This document shows positions 46,101 to 55,562 of a stretch of DNA of 64,000 bases, piece by piece. The stretch is from Acanthornis magna. Lineage: Eukaryota; Chordata; Aves; Passeriformes; Acanthizidae. The notes under the pieces are model-generated. The model was given only the letters and a program-made list of their open reading frames with translations, was not told the DNA's origin and did not search any database. Both the position numbers and the translations under genes were made by a program. Within the stretch, counting starts at the first letter, position 1. Each line of letters starts with the position of its first letter. The stretch is from the NCBI GenBank assembly GCA_036785705.1, contig JAWUZG010000961.1, positions 310,001 through 374,000 on the forward strand, given 5' to 3'.

Positions 46101-47947
46101 AGTGTCATTCCCGGTGCCATTCCCATCCATTCCCAGTGCCATTCCCGGGCCATTCCCGGGCCGTTCCCGGTGCCATGCCCCGCTCACCCGTCACCTCCAG
46201 CGGCAGCAGGTCCTGCTCATCGTCGATGCCAGCCACCACCTCGCAGCGGTAGAGCCCCGCGTCGCTGGCGCGGGCCGCCCGCAGCTGCAGCGTGGCGTTG
46301 GAGCGGTCCCGGGGGTACCCTGGCAGTGCCACCCTGCCCTCGTAGGCCTTCACCACCTTCACCGCGTTGTCCTTGGCCACCAGGATGGGCACGTCCTCGC
46401 GCTGGCCGCTGGCCGAGCGCACCTTGCTCCATTTGACCCGCGGAGGCTCCGGGGGCTCGTTGGGCCCCAGGGAGGCCGAGGGGTGCAGGAGGAAGAGGCA
46501 GGGCAGCGTCACGGGCTCGCCCAGCCCCACGCGGAGCGCGCGGTGCTGCACCCTGTTGATGTGGATCACCTTCCCCTCGTCCTGGGAGCCTGCGGGGACA
46601 AGGGTTTGGGTTTTGGGGACATCGCGGGGGATTGGGGACACCGCAGGGGTTTGGGGACACTGCCGGGGCTTTGGGCTCCTTGGGGGTTTGGGTTTTGGGG
46701 ACATCGCGGGGGATTGGGGACATCGCAGGGGTTTGGGTACACCGCAGGGGGTTTGGGTACTGCGGGGGGTTTGGGTTTTGGGGACACCGCGGGGGTTTGG
46801 GGACACCGCGGGGGTTTGGGTTTTGGGGACACCACGGGGGTTTTGGGCTCCTCAGGGGTTTGGGTTTTGGGGACATCGCAGGGGGTTTGGGTTTTGGGGA
46901 CACCGCGGGGGTTTGGGTACCGCGGGGGTTTTGGGTATGGCGGGGGTTTGGGGACACCGCGGGGGTTTGGGGACACCGCGGGGGTTTGGGTTTTGGGGAC
47001 ACCGCGGGGGTTTGGGGACACGGTGGGGCGTTTGGGGGTACCGCGGGGGTTTGGGGACACGGGGGGGAGTTTTGGGACACCGCGGGGGGTTTGGGAACAC
47101 CGCGTGGGTTTGGGGACACCGAGGGGGTGGGGGCTCTGCCCCGGGCACCCCTGAGCACCACAGGGAGCAGGATAAAGCGATGGGATAATTGCGGACCGAC
47201 CCTGCCCCACTCTGGGGCTGAACCCCCAACTCGGGCGGGGCCCACAGCCCCCCAGTGATCCCCGCATGTTCCCGGGATGCACCCCTGGGTGCCACCGCGC
47301 TCCCCGGGGACACCAGCACGCCCTGTCCCTCACCCTGTGGCACCCGCGGAAAGGTCACCCCGCGCTGGGCTGAAGGACCGCGACCACCCTCTCCTCCTCC
47401 TCCTCCTCCTCCCCCTCCCGCACTAATCCCGTCCCAGCCTGGGCAAATCCCCCGCGTCTCGGAGCCCCCGGGGACCCCCAGCGGGGTCAGCGCTGCTCCC
47501 GCGGCCAGCTGGGCACGGGGGACAGCCGCTAATCCCCCCCGGCACCTTCCCCCCACCCTCAGCGCCCCCCGAGCCCTGTCCCCACCGCGGGGGACGGCGA
47601 GCGTTCCGGGGTGGGCGATCCCGAAGCCAAGGGGGGACAGGGGGGGACAAGCGGCAGAGCCACCGCAAATCCCCGGGGGGCTCAGCGGGGCCGCGGGGGG
47701 ATTAAGGATTTAAGGTCTCGCCTGCAGCGATCGCAGCCCGGGGGGGCTCGGGGGGCTTCTCCCTCGCTAATCCAGCCCTGCCCGGGTTATCCTCCCCCGG
47801 CGCGGTTCATTCCGGCCCGGAATATGACAAATAATTCACTTTTTATCGCGGTTTGGCCTCTGATTGGCACTCACCCAGGAGGGCGATGGGCAGCAGGGAG
47901 AGCCCGAGCAGGACCCAGCAGGTGGCATCCCCCATCACATGGAGCAT
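33973..47947 (-). CDS. NCAN: NCAN (neurocan), complete coding region in 14 exons
   Basis: Secreted chondroitin-sulfate proteoglycan of the lectican family in brain matrix and perineuronal nets. Join, minus strand 5' to 3': 47947-47875, 46589-46188, 43395-43221, 43141-43014, 42006-41713, 41328-40096, 40021-38882, 38358-38242, 37645-37532, 36978-36820, 36733-36651, 36562-36418, 35178-34996, 34121-33973. 4395 bp, 1464 residues plus stop (human 1321). Domains: signal peptide 1-24, Ig to about 158, Link 1 about 159-259, Link 2 about 260-357, mucin-like region about 358-1148 with GLNGRYFQ and [10 protein letters not shown]1, EGF2, C-type lectin (QPD and WND motifs), Sushi with four Cys, and a His/Arg-rich basic tail. 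One intron is GC-AG. EGF1 has a shifted cysteine. The mucin exon carries a coding minisatellite that helps explain the extra length. Confidence 0.97.
34122..34550 (-). repeat. Acceptor-derived array, last NCAN intron
   Basis: About 90-bp units containing the reverse complement of GGCTAACGGGG plus CGGTGCGACCGCC. Four copies of the last-exon acceptor and exon edge lie upstream of the real one (exon-side edges about 34212, 34312, 34402, 34497); the second has lost the AG (GTTAAC). Confidence 0.92.
34550..34985 (-). repeat. ~20-bp array, last NCAN intron
   Basis: CCCCTCCCCGCCCGGTGCGG units fill the rest of the intron up to the Sushi exon donor. Confidence 0.94.
34996..35178 (-). CDS. NCAN: NCAN Sushi (CCP) exon
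   Basis: 183 bp. [52 protein letters not shown]: four Cys and the conserved Trp. Ends in phase 1; donor GTTAGT. Confidence 0.95.
35208..35605 (-). repeat. ~200-bp tandem duplication with TTAATTAG block, NCAN intron
   Basis: Two copies (about 35208-35425 and 35438-35605) share GGGACATCCCCCCGGATCGG, GTCCGTCAGGGT and GTCCCCGGGGGTTAATTAGT. The first copy also holds a 15-bp CACCCCTGGGGGGGA array. Confidence 0.85.
35820..36400 (-). repeat. ~18-25 bp array, NCAN intron
   Basis: GGGACACCGGGGGCTGCAGG and GATGGGGACAGGGACACC units up to near the lectin exon 3 donor. 35610-35815 before it is unique. Confidence 0.93.
36418..36562 (-). CDS. NCAN: NCAN C-type lectin exon 3
   Basis: 145 bp. [20 protein letters not shown], then [23 protein letters not shown] and WND ligand/Ca-site motifs present. 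Donor GTACGG. Confidence 0.96.
36651..36733 (-). CDS. NCAN: NCAN C-type lectin exon 2
   Basis: 83 bp. [28 protein letters not shown]. Donor GTGGGC. Confidence 0.96.
36820..36978 (-). CDS. NCAN: NCAN C-type lectin exon 1
   Basis: 159 bp. [40 protein letters not shown]. Donor GTGGGC. Confidence 0.95.
37050..37500 (-). repeat. 18-bp array in NCAN intron between EGF2 and lectin exons
   Basis: GTGTCCCCTCTCAGCTCTCC-type units on +, about 25 copies. Confidence 0.94.
37532..37645 (-). CDS. NCAN: NCAN EGF2 exon (calcium-binding type)
   Basis: 114 bp. [38 protein letters not shown]; six Cys in normal spacing. Confidence 0.96.
37670..38225 (-). repeat. C/G-rich array in NCAN intron between EGF1 and EGF2
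   Basis: GAGCCCCCCGGGGCCATCCC units with a ~240-bp higher-order period (GCAGAGCCGCCCCCGCGCC occurs at about 37735 and 37930). Confidence 0.92.
38242..38358 (-). CDS. NCAN: NCAN EGF1 exon
   Basis: 117 bp. [18 protein letters not shown] then [17 protein letters not shown]. Six Cys, but the third expected Cys (after GGT) is Ser and a new Cys replaces the Tyr before GCSC. Confidence 0.94.
38570..38881 (-). repeat. ~19-bp donor-proximal array, NCAN intron before EGF1
   Basis: CCCCCGTGCCCGCAGC units on +. On - the unit GCGGGCACGGGGGGCT parallels the exon B end and donor, GCGGGCACG|GTGAGCT, and the array starts at that donor. Confidence 0.85.
38882..40021 (-). CDS. NCAN: NCAN mucin-like exon B (glycosaminoglycan region)
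   Basis: 1140 bp, residues about 769-1148: Pro/Ser/Thr/Glu-rich with Ser-Gly sites ([23 protein letters not shown]) resembling chondroitin-sulfate attachment sequences; SGEEPAL is conserved in mammals. Acceptor TCTCTTGCAG, donor GTGAGC. Confidence 0.93.
40096..41328 (-). CDS. NCAN: NCAN mucin-like exon A with coding minisatellite
   Basis: 1233 bp, residues about 358-768: acidic/Pro-rich sequence, the conserved GLNGRYFQ motif (about 40720-40750), then about 21 seven-residue repeats DP(A/T)VAAG. Acceptor CCCCACAG at 41329; an in-frame copy of this acceptor lies 123 bp upstream. Exon A/B are joined by a 74-bp intron (40022-40095). The chosen start is supported by phase, but the upstream acceptor is an equal competitor. 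Confidence 0.9.
40236..40694 (-). repeat. NCAN: Coding 21-bp minisatellite in NCAN exon A
   Basis: About 21 units of GGGGTCCCCAGCTGCCACCG (+ strand), each seven codons, encoding [21 protein letters not shown] and similar. Two units are six codons long; frame is kept throughout. Confidence 0.93.
41329..41530 (-). repeat. Duplicated acceptor and exon edge upstream of NCAN exon A
   Basis: A 123-bp tandem duplication: GGCTGTGGGGACACCGCGGC and CACCGGCAGCACCGGCTCCT occur at both about 41287-41350 and 41411-41473 (+). The exon-side edges are 41328 and 41451 and the frame between them is open. Confidence 0.9.
41585..41660. promoter_or_regulatory. AT-rich unique block in NCAN intron
   Basis: TTGATCTCATTAATTCCCCA, ATTAAATATTCATCC: homeodomain/POU-like motifs in an otherwise GC-rich, repetitive intron. 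Candidate conserved element, inferred from composition only. Confidence 0.3.
41713..42006 (-). CDS. NCAN: NCAN Link 2 exon
   Basis: 294 bp. [47 protein letters not shown]. Donor GTGAGG. Confidence 0.96.
42180..43010 (-). repeat. Two arrays filling the GC-AG intron of NCAN
   Basis: 42180-42745: about 60-bp CCATGCCATGGCCACAGAGG and GACATCCCTGGGCACCCAG units. 42770-43005: CACAGCCCATCCCAGTGCCC units of about 28 bp ending beside the GC donor. Confidence 0.94.
43014..43141 (-). CDS. NCAN: NCAN Link 1, second exon (GC donor)
   Basis: 128 bp. [38 protein letters not shown]. The donor reads CGAG|GCAAGG on -, a GC 5' splice site with otherwise strong consensus; only this position keeps the phase of the next exon. 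Confidence 0.93.
43221..43395 (-). CDS. NCAN: NCAN Link 1, first exon
   Basis: 175 bp. [20 protein letters not shown] through [12 protein letters not shown]. Ends in phase 2; donor GTGAGT. Confidence 0.96.
43440..44480 (-). repeat. ~19-bp array, NCAN intron after the Ig exon
   Basis: AGAATTGGCACGGGGTGCAG units with a ~180-bp higher-order pattern (GAGGGGCAGAATTAGTGTGG recurs). Confidence 0.95.
44690..46180 (-). repeat. 1.5-kb ATTCCCGGTGCC array, NCAN intron
   Basis: CCATTCCCGGTGCCATTCCC and CATCCATTCCC units (12-bp basic period), the most homogeneous large array of the window, ending about 10 bp from the Ig-exon donor. Open in all frames on both strands; non-coding. Confidence 0.97.
46188..46589 (-). 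CDS. NCAN: NCAN Ig-domain exon
   Basis: 402 bp. [64 protein letters not shown]. Donor GTGAGC. Confidence 0.96.
46600..47135 (-). repeat. ~21-bp array, NCAN intron 2
   Basis: GGGGACACCGCGGGGGTTTG units on +. 47135-47700 is mostly unique GC-rich sequence. Confidence 0.94.
47875..47947 (-). CDS. NCAN: NCAN first coding exon (signal peptide)
   Basis: ATG at 47947-47945, seven bases inside the exon (acceptor GCCGCAG before 47954). Context AAGGATGC is strong. [20 protein letters not shown] then IALL is a signal peptide; donor GTGAGT. Confidence 0.9.
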
Positions 47948-47989
47948 CCTTGACCTGCGGCGACAGCGACAGCGCGGGCTGGGGACACC

Positions 47990-48430
47990 CTGGGGACACC
48001 CTGGGGGGCTGGGGACACCCTGGGGACACCCTGGGGGGCTGAGGACACCCTGGGGACACCCTTGGGGGGCTGGGGGTCACCTTCGGGGGATGGGAACAGC
48101 CTCGGGGGATAGGGACAGCCTCACAGGGCTTGGGGACACCCTCGGGGGCTGGGGGCACCCTGGGGACTCCCTTGGGGGGCTGGGGGTCACCCTCGGAGGC
48201 TGGGGGACACCCTCACAGGGTTGAGGACACCCTCGGGGGCTGGGGGACACCCTCGGGGGATGGGGACAGCCTCACAGGGCTTGGGGACACCCTCGGGGGC
48301 TGGGGGACACCCTGGGGACACCCTCGGGAGCTGGGGGACACCCTGGGGGGATGGGGGTCACTCTCGGGGGTTGGGGGACACCCTCGGGGGTTGGGGGTCA
48401 CCCTCGGGGGCTGGGGACCACTCTTGTCTG
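47990..48430 (-). repeat. CTCGGGGGCTGGGGGACACC array, NCAN intron 1
   Basis: About 20-bp units, G-rich on +. Confidence 0.93.
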
Positions 48431-48529
48431 CTCAGCCATGACATCGAGGCAGAAATGGCCACGGGAGGAGCAGGATTAGCCCCAGGAGTCCATTTCACCC
48501 CTGGGGGATGGGGGGCACCACCACCCAGC

Positions 48530-49090
48530 TGGCACAGACACCACCCAGGGCCCACCACTGTCACCTGGTGTCCACCATCACCACCCAGTGCCTGCCATCA
48601 TCACCTGGCATGGGCACAGCCATGGCCTGGTGCCCACCGTCATCACCCAGTGCCCACCACAACCATCACCTGACACGGGCACAACCATCACCCAGTGCCC
48701 ACCACCACCACCCAGTGCCCACCACCATCACCCACTGTGGACACAACCATCACCTGGCATGGGCACAGCCATGGCCTGGTGCCCACCATCACCACCCAGT
48801 GCCCACCATCACCACCCAGTGCCCACCATCATCACCCAATGTCCACCACAGTCACCCAGTGCCCACCATCATCACCCAGTGCCCACCACCATGACTCAGT
48901 GTAGATACAACTATCACCCGGTGCCCACCACCGTCACCCACTGTGGACACAACCATCACCTGGCATGGGCACAACCATCACCTGGTGCCCACCACCATCG
49001 CCCAGTGCCCACCACCACCATCACCCAGTGTGCACCACCATCACCACCCAGTGCCCACCACCATCACCCAGTGCCCACCACCGCAGAGCC
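48530..49090 (-). repeat. CACCCAGTGCCCACCATCAC array, NCAN intron 1
   Basis: 18-bp units, C/A-rich on +. Confidence 0.95.
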
Positions 49091-49239
49091 CCTCTCAGCC
49101 CTTGGGTGCCAAACCGGCCGAGCAGGGGCAGAGGGACACCCCCAGCACCCCCAAACCCCAAAGGTGGCACCAGGACCTTGAACCAAACCCCGGATCCCCC
49201 CCAGATCCATTGTGGGGTTCGCTGCTCGCTGGGTCTGCC

Positions 49240-49805
49240 CAGCCCCAGGCCCGGACAGGGATTTGGGGGACACCGGGGACCCCCTGAGCCTCTTCTGCTG
49301 CCCCAAATCTCAGCTCTGCCTCATCCCCCTGCCCCAGACAGGGATTTGGGGTCACCGCGGACCCCCCGAGCCTCTCCCACTGCCCTAAAACTCAGCTCTG
49401 CCTCATCCCCCAGGTCCAGACAGGGATTTGGGGAACTCTCGGCCTTTGGGGGGCACCAGGACCCCCCCGAACTTCTCCCACTGCCCTAAAACTCAGCTCT
49501 GCTTCACCCTCCAACCCCGGACAGAGATTTGGGGAACTGTCAGACTTGGGGGACAGCGGGGACCCCCTGAGCCTCTTCTGCTGCCCTGAACCTCAGCTCT
49601 GCCTCATCCTCCAGGTCCGGACAGGGATTTGGGGAGCTCTCGGCATTTGGGGGGCACCGGGACCCCCCGAGCCTCTCCCGCTGTCCCGAACCTCAGCTCT
49701 GCCTCATCCTCCAGCCCCAGACAGGGATTTGGGGTCACCGGGACCCCCCCGAGCCTCTCCCGCTGCCCCGAACCCCAGCTCTGCCTCACCCCCCAGGTCC
49801 CCCCC
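49240..49805 (-). repeat. ~76-bp tandem repeat, NCAN intron 1
   Basis: About eight units with CAGACAGGGATTTGGGG, GACCCCCCGAGCCTCTCCC and CTCAGCTCTGCCTCATCC. Confidence 0.93.
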
Positions 49806-50060
49806 GTCCCCGATGTTCCACTTTCCAGCCCTCCGTTCCTCATCCCTTCCCTCCCGTGCTTTTGCGGGACGAAAATAGAAAGAGCGAAACGGCGAGAAAA
49901 AAGGAGACCCCCCGCGTTCAAAGGCCTTTTTGGGGATGCAAACCCGGGACTGATCTGATTTCTTCTCGAGAAGAAAGCGCCGGCAGCGCCTTCCCTCCCG
50001 CGGGGCGCTCTGTCCCCAAAGCTGCGAGGGGACACGGAGGTGACCTGGCCCGGGAGGGAA
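49805..50060. promoter_or_regulatory. Unique AT-richer block, NCAN intron 1
   Basis: Non-repetitive sequence with GACGAAAATAGAAAGAGCG, TTCAAAGGCC and CTGATTTCTTCTCGAGAAG. Candidate conserved element, unverified. Confidence 0.25.
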
Positions 50061-50089
50061 ATTCCCGGGATCGGGAATGGGGAGGGGGA

Positions 50090-50460
50090 TAAGTTCCTGG
50101 ATAAATTCCCCGGGAATCCCAGAAATAGCCCCGGGATAAATTCCGGGATAAATCCCCCGGGAATCCCAGAAATAGCCCCGGGATAAATTCCCCGGGAATC
50201 CCAAAAACAGCCCCGGGATAAATTCCGGGATAAATTCCCCGGGAATCCCAAAAACAACCCCGGGATAAATTCCTGGATAAATTCCCCCGGGAATGCCAAA
50301 AACAGCCCCGGGATAAATTCCTGGATAAATTCCCCCGGGAATGCCAAAAACAGCCCCGGGATAAATTCCTGGATAAATTCCCCCGGGAATCCTAAAAACA
50401 GCCCCGGGATAAATTCCTGGATAAATTCCCCCGGGAATCCTAAAAACAGCCCCGGGGCTG
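50090..50460 (-). repeat. 42-bp tandem repeat, NCAN intron 1
   Basis: About nine units of GGGATAAATTCCTGGATAAA and TTCCCCCGGGAATCC plus AAAAACAGCCCC, nearly identical in the 3' half. Confidence 0.95.
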
Positions 50461-50689
50461 CTCCGGGAAGGAAATTCTCCCGGTTCGGCCTCACCAGCAT
50501 GGAATTTTTTCCCTCTCTTCCCTCTCCATGGGATAAAAAATGAATTCCCTGGCGCTGTCGGGCTCGGGAGGTTCAGTTCCTGCCATCGAAATGTGAATTT
50601 TGGCTTTCTGGGGTGTCCCGGAGCTCTCCCAGGACAAAGGAGCAGAGCTGTGTCCTTGGGCCAGACAGCACCGGGGAGCTGCTGGGGGC

Positions 50690-50950
50690 GGGGGGGACAT
50701 TGGGGACGGGGACATTGGGGATGGGGTGGGGACATAGGGGATGGGGACATTGGATGTGGGGTGGGGATGGGATGGGGACATTGGGGATGGGGACATTGGG
50801 GGCAGGATGGGGACACTGGATGGGGACACTGTGGGGGGATGGGGACATTGGGGATAGGGACATTGGGTGTGGGATGGGAATGGGATGGGGACATTGGGGA
50901 TGGGGACACTGGGGTTGGGACGGGGACACCCAGGACACCCCCAGGACCAG
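50690..50950 (-). repeat. GGGACATTGGGGATGG array, NCAN intron 1
   Basis: Units of about 18-22 bp. The flank 50950-51440 is unique and includes short GGAGCAGAAATCCTCCTC repeats at 51320-51400. Confidence 0.9.
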
Positions 50951-51484
50951 GGGACAAAGGTGCCCCTGGCTGTGCTCACAAACATCCCAAGGATTCAAAC
51001 CATCCTCTTGGGTTTTCCCACTTTTTGAGAGATTTTTGGGGTTTTCCGCTCATTTTCTTTTTGTCTTCCAGACGGCTTTTCCCATCAAGAGGCAAACCAG
51101 GAGATTTGGGGGACAACAGCCATGGGATTTCACTCCCTGACACCTTCTCGGGATCTTCCCCTTCTCCATCCTCCTCCTCCTCCTCGGCAAGCGGAGTTTC
51201 AGTGACCACTCAGGGCCAAACCGAGTGCTCCCGTTCCCTGTGCCACCCCCGGTGCCACCGCCGGTGCCACATCGGGATGGTGACACAGAGCAGGGAGAGT
51301 CGCGTGAGCACGAGGAGCGGAAATCCTCCTCGGAGCAGAAATCCTCCTCGGAGCAGAAATTCTCGGAGCAGAAATCCTCCTCGGAGCGTTTACTCAGAGC
51401 CGGGTCCTCGCCGAGCAAACAGCCGGGATTTATTTAAATGTTAAACGCAAAAGTTGCTCTTTGGATTTCCAGCCACTTCCCGGG

Positions 51485-51935
51485 GGCTGCAGGGCCGGGA
51501 TTGGAGGGATGGGACAGGAGGGATGGGATTGGAGGGATGGGATTTGAGGGGATGGGATTGGAGGGATGGGATTGGAGGGATGGGATTTGAGGGATGGGGC
51601 TGGAGGGATGGGGCTGGAGGGGATGGGATTTGAGGGATGGAGTTGGAGGGATGGGGTTGGAGAGGATGGGATTTGAGGGGATGGGATTTGAGGGGATGAG
51701 GTCGGTGGGATGGGGCTGGAGGGGATGGGTTTGGAGGGGATAGGATTTGAGAGATGGGGTTTGAGGGATGGGACTTGAGGGGTGGGACTGGAGGGGATAG
51801 GATTTGAGGGATGGGATTTGAAAGATGGGATTTGAGGAATGGGATTTGAGGGATGGGACTTGAGGGGTGGGATTTGAGAGATAGGATTTGAGGGATGGGG
51901 TTTGAGGGATGGGATTTGAGGGAAGGGGCTGGAGG
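51485..51935 (-). repeat. GGAGGGATGGGATTTGAGG array, NCAN intron 1
   Basis: 16-20 bp purine-rich units on +, pyrimidine-rich in the NCAN transcript. Confidence 0.94.
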
Positions 51936-52364
51936 AACAGGATGGGGGTCCCTGACCCCAGCCCAGGCTGGCAGGAGCAGGGCAGTGTGTGCCGCTGGGC
52001 GCTCAGGGTTTGGGGTCTCAGCTCCAGCTGAGCTGGTGCCTTCCCTGGCATCAGCATTCCTGCAGGATTTGCTTTGGCCACAGGAGAGAAAACTGCACCT
52101 GGGAAAGCTCGGCTGTCCCCAAACCCTGCCACAGGACACATCTCTGCTCCCCTGGGGCTGTCACCCCTGCCCTTGGGACACCCAGGGGACACATTCCCCA
52201 CGGCTCTGTCCCTGTCCCTGCTCCATCGCGACCCCCCAAGCCCTCGCCGGACCCTCGGCTGCCGAGCCGGGCCAGATGCTGAGCCAGCAAAAAGTTTCTC
52301 CCAAGGTCACAGGACAAGCGACACGGGCAGGGCCATCCCTGCCGGGGCCGGAGCCGCCACACGC

Positions 52365-52690
52365 GGTGTCCCCACAGCCGCTCGGTGTCCCCACAGCTGC
52401 TCGGTGTCCCCACAGCCGGGCACTGTCCCCACAGGCGAAGAGTGTCCCCACAGCCGGACGGTGTCCCCACAGCCGGACAGTGTCCCCACAGCCGAAGAGT
52501 GTCCCCACAGCCGGACAGTGTCCCCACAGCCGGGCACTGTCCCCACAGCCGGGCGGTGTCCCCACAGCCGGACAGTGTCCTCACAGCCGGATGGTGTCCC
52601 CACAGCCGGGCACTGTCCCCACAGCCGGGCGGTGTCCCCACAGCCGGACAGTGTCCCCACAGCCGGGCACTGTCCCTACAGCCGCCGCCC
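52365..52690 (-). repeat. TGTCCCCACAGCCGGACAG array, NCAN intron 1
   Basis: 19-20 bp units, about 16 copies. Confidence 0.95.
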
Positions 52691-52914
52691 CCCGTTAATG
52701 ATTGGGACCCCCGATAATTCCCCCATAATTCCCGATAATTCCCCGATAATTTCCCCATAATTCCCCGATAATCCACAACCCAGCCCCGGACCGAGGCAGC
52801 CCGGGGTGGCACGGCCACATCGCGACCCTGCGGTGCCACCGGGATGGATCCCGGGATGGATCCCGAGAGCCGAAGCAGGGAGAGGGATCAGCCCCGTCCC
52901 GCCGGGGCAGGATC

Positions 52915-53245
52915 CAGCCGCGATTCCCGGGATTCCGATCACAATTCCCAGGATCCAGACTGGATTCCCGGGATTGCAGTCACTATTCCCGGCATCCAGC
53001 CGCGATTCCCATCACAATTCCGGGGATCCAGCCGCGATTCCCGGGATTCCTGTCACAATTCCCGGGATCCAGCCGCGATTCCCGGGATTGCAGTCACTAT
53101 TCCCGGCATCCAGCCGCGATTCCCATCACAATTCCGGGGATCCAGCCGCGATTCCCGGGATTCCCGTCACAATTCCCAGCATCCAGCCGGGTTATTCCCG
53201 GGATTCCCGTCACAATTCCCGGGATCCAGCCGCGATTTCCGGCGA
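52915..53245 (-). repeat. ~49-bp GGGATCCAGCCGCGATTCCC array, NCAN intron 1
   Basis: Seven or so units with CAGTCACTATTCCCGGCATC or GTCACAATTCCCGGGATCC. Confidence 0.94.
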
Positions 53246-53619
53246 CAGGAGCCGTGGGCTTGCCCGCCTGGGTGTCACCGCGCAGTGTCCGGCGGTGGTG
53301 GCAGCGAGGCCAGCGGGGCGGCACAGGGGTGGCACAGGGGTGGCACAGGGGTGACAGAGAGGTGGCACGGCCACCACGGCCACCACGGCCTGGATTTCAC
53401 AGCGGGGGTCTCTGTTCGCAGTCAGGGCGATGTCACCGTGACGTCCCCAAGGCCACGTGGCTCGGCCCCCTCGGGGACACGGCGCGTGTCGCGGTCCCCC
53501 CGCGGCCCAGCCCAGCCCGGGGGAACGGCAGACGAGAGAAATTTAAAATAACGCCGGTGCCAAACGCCCCCCGCCCCCCCTCCACCCCACCCCGAACCCG
53601 GGCGAACATTTTCACATCT

Positions 53620-53715
53620 GTCACTCGCTGTCACCTCATGAATAATTCATCATTCTCATGAATATGCAAAGCCGGCGCTGGTGATTAGCTTGAGCTGAAA
53701 CAGAGCTTAATTCCA
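53620..53715. promoter_or_regulatory. AT-rich candidate enhancer block, NCAN intron 1
   Basis: CTCATGAATAATTCATCATT, CTCATGAATATGCAAAG (octamer-like) and GATTAGCTTGAGC stand in unique sequence inside GC-rich flanks. Inferred regulatory element. Confidence 0.35.
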
Positions 53716-54234
53716 CCCAGGCCGCTGGGCGCCGGGACCACCCTGGGGGTCACCCCGAGCCCCTCCTGCCCCGAGCCCGGCCCGGGGGCGACCGCGGACC
53801 GCGGGACCCGCGCGGAGCTGAGGGGACATTTGGGACAGCGCTGGGGACACGGCGTGGGTGGCAGGACAGAGGGGACACTGCCCACCCACCCACCCACCCA
53901 CTCACCCACCCACCCACGCGGGCAGCCTGGCCGCAGCGGGACACGGGTGCCGCCACCCTGGGGACACTGCAGCGCCGCGGGTGCCACCAGCTGTCCCCAC
54001 GCGGGGACAGCCCCCCGTGACCTCTGCCGTGCCCGCGGGTCACTCTGCTCCGCGGTGCCACACCGCCGTGCCCACCCCCCCCACCCCGCGGGGTCCCCCT
54101 GCGCCCCCCGCCCGCAGCCCCCCGCCCCCCCCGCGGCACCCACCTCCCTCCCAGCGCCCCCGCCGCCCCCGCGGGGACCGGGGCTGGGGCCGGGGGTCCC
54201 CGGGGGCTGCGCGGCCGCGGCAGGAGCCCGGCGG

Positions 54235-54530
54235 CGGGGCCGGCTCGGCGTCCCCTCCTCTCTGCCCACAACAAAGGAATTCTGCAAACCTCGCTGCCGT
54301 CACATCTCACAGGCAACGTGATGCTCCCGCTCCCCCCAGCCTGCCGGAATAAATTAGCACCTCGGGAAACTGTGATCCCGTCCAATATGGGCCCTTTGCC
54401 GGGTGCGATTTTTATTAGGCAGACAGTCTGCAGCCTTTATTTTAGAATTTGCTCCTCTTTTTTTTTTTTTTTTTTTCTATATTTTTTTCTTTCTAATTTT
54501 TTTTTTTTTTTTCGGATTTATTTCTTCTTT
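54235..54530. promoter_or_regulatory. Unique block with SOX-like motif and long T tract, NCAN intron 1
   Basis: ACAACAAAGGAATTCTGCAA (SOX-like ACAAAG), GGAATAAATTAGCACCTCGG, CCAATATGGGCCC and TTTTTATTAGGCAGAC, then T runs at 54456-54512. Candidate conserved non-coding element. Confidence 0.3.
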
Positions 54531-54934
54531 TTGCCCCGCTTTCTGCCTCTCCCCGGCAAACCCCGAGAGCCGCGGGAGCCCCAGAGCCAGCGCGGCATCG
54601 CTCCGGGCCCTCGGCTCCATCCCCAGCCCCACCGGTGGCTCGGCCACGCGCACCGGGAGTGACACCGGACACCGGACCGGGACCGGGAGGAGAGCCCGGC
54701 CCGGTGGGCCTGGCACGGGTCCGGGCCGCCGGCACCGTTGCTCCACCGGTTTTGGGGTTTGAGAAGGAAATTCCCGGCGCCCGACCCGCCAGGGAGCCGC
54801 CAGGGTCACCAGGGTGGCCCAGGTGACACCGAAGGGGGTGGCACCCCGGTGGCACCCACTGCCACCTCTCGCCATCTCTCCCTGCCCTCTGTGGCGGTGC
54901 CAGCTCCTGGGGGCTCAGGGCACGGTGGTGTCCT

Positions 54935-55420
54935 GCTGTCCCCAGCCCTGCCTGTCCCGCTGCCCCCAGCCCTGCCTGTCCCGCTGTCCCCAGTGCCGCT
55001 GTCCCCCAGCCTGTCCCGGTGCTGGCGTCCCCCTGCTCCTCTCAGTGTCCTCACAGTGTCCCCCTGTCCTGGTGTCCCCCTGTCCTAGTGTCCCCTGCTC
55101 CTCACAGTGTCCTGCTGTCCCCTGCTCCTCACAGTGTCCCCCTGCCCTGGTTTCCCTTGCTCCTCACGGTGTCCCCTGTCCCGGTGTCCCCTGTCCTGTC
55201 CTGGCGTCCCCTGCTCCTCACAATGTCCCCTGTCCCGGTGTCCCCACAACGCCGGTGGCCACGCCCCCATTGTCCAGCTGTCCCAGTGCCCCTGATCCCC
55301 GCAGTGTCCCCTCCTGTCCCACTGTCCCCAGCCCCGGCACCTCCATCCCTGACAGCTCAGTGTCCCCTCAGTGTCCCCAGCACCTCCCCCGATCCAGGGC
55401 CACCACCCCTCACCCGTGTC
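54935..55420 (-). repeat. Degenerate CCTGTCCCGGTGTCCCC array, NCAN intron 1
   Basis: C/T-rich diverged units of 20-45 bp (GTCCTGGTGTCCCC, CTGCTCCTCACAGTGTCC). Confidence 0.85.
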
Positions 55421-55514
55421 CCCCCCGCCACCCCCAGTGTCCCCCGCACCGAATGTCCCCCGTCCCCACGGCGTCCCCAGCCCGCATAGTCCTGCTCCCG
55501 CCACAGCCGTGCCG

Positions 55515-55562
55515 CTGTCCCCGTCACCGCCACCGCCACCGCCACCGCCACCGCCACCGGGA
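55515..55562 (-). repeat. (CCACCG)n microsatellite
   Basis: Eight or so hexamers CACCGCCACCGCCACCG in a CpG-rich stretch of NCAN intron 1. Confidence 0.9.

Noticed and set aside
44530..47154. 874-codon frame and its antisense partners ([10 protein letters not shown] and [10 protein letters not shown] repeats)
   Set aside because: Pure translation of the ATTCCCGGTGCC array inside the NCAN intron; open in all frames, typical of stop-free satellite.
50960..51440. Possible exon with acceptor TTTTTGTCTTCCAG at about 51071
   Set aside because: A good-looking acceptor on + but no conserved protein, no matching donor partner and no gene expected here; left as unique intron sequence.
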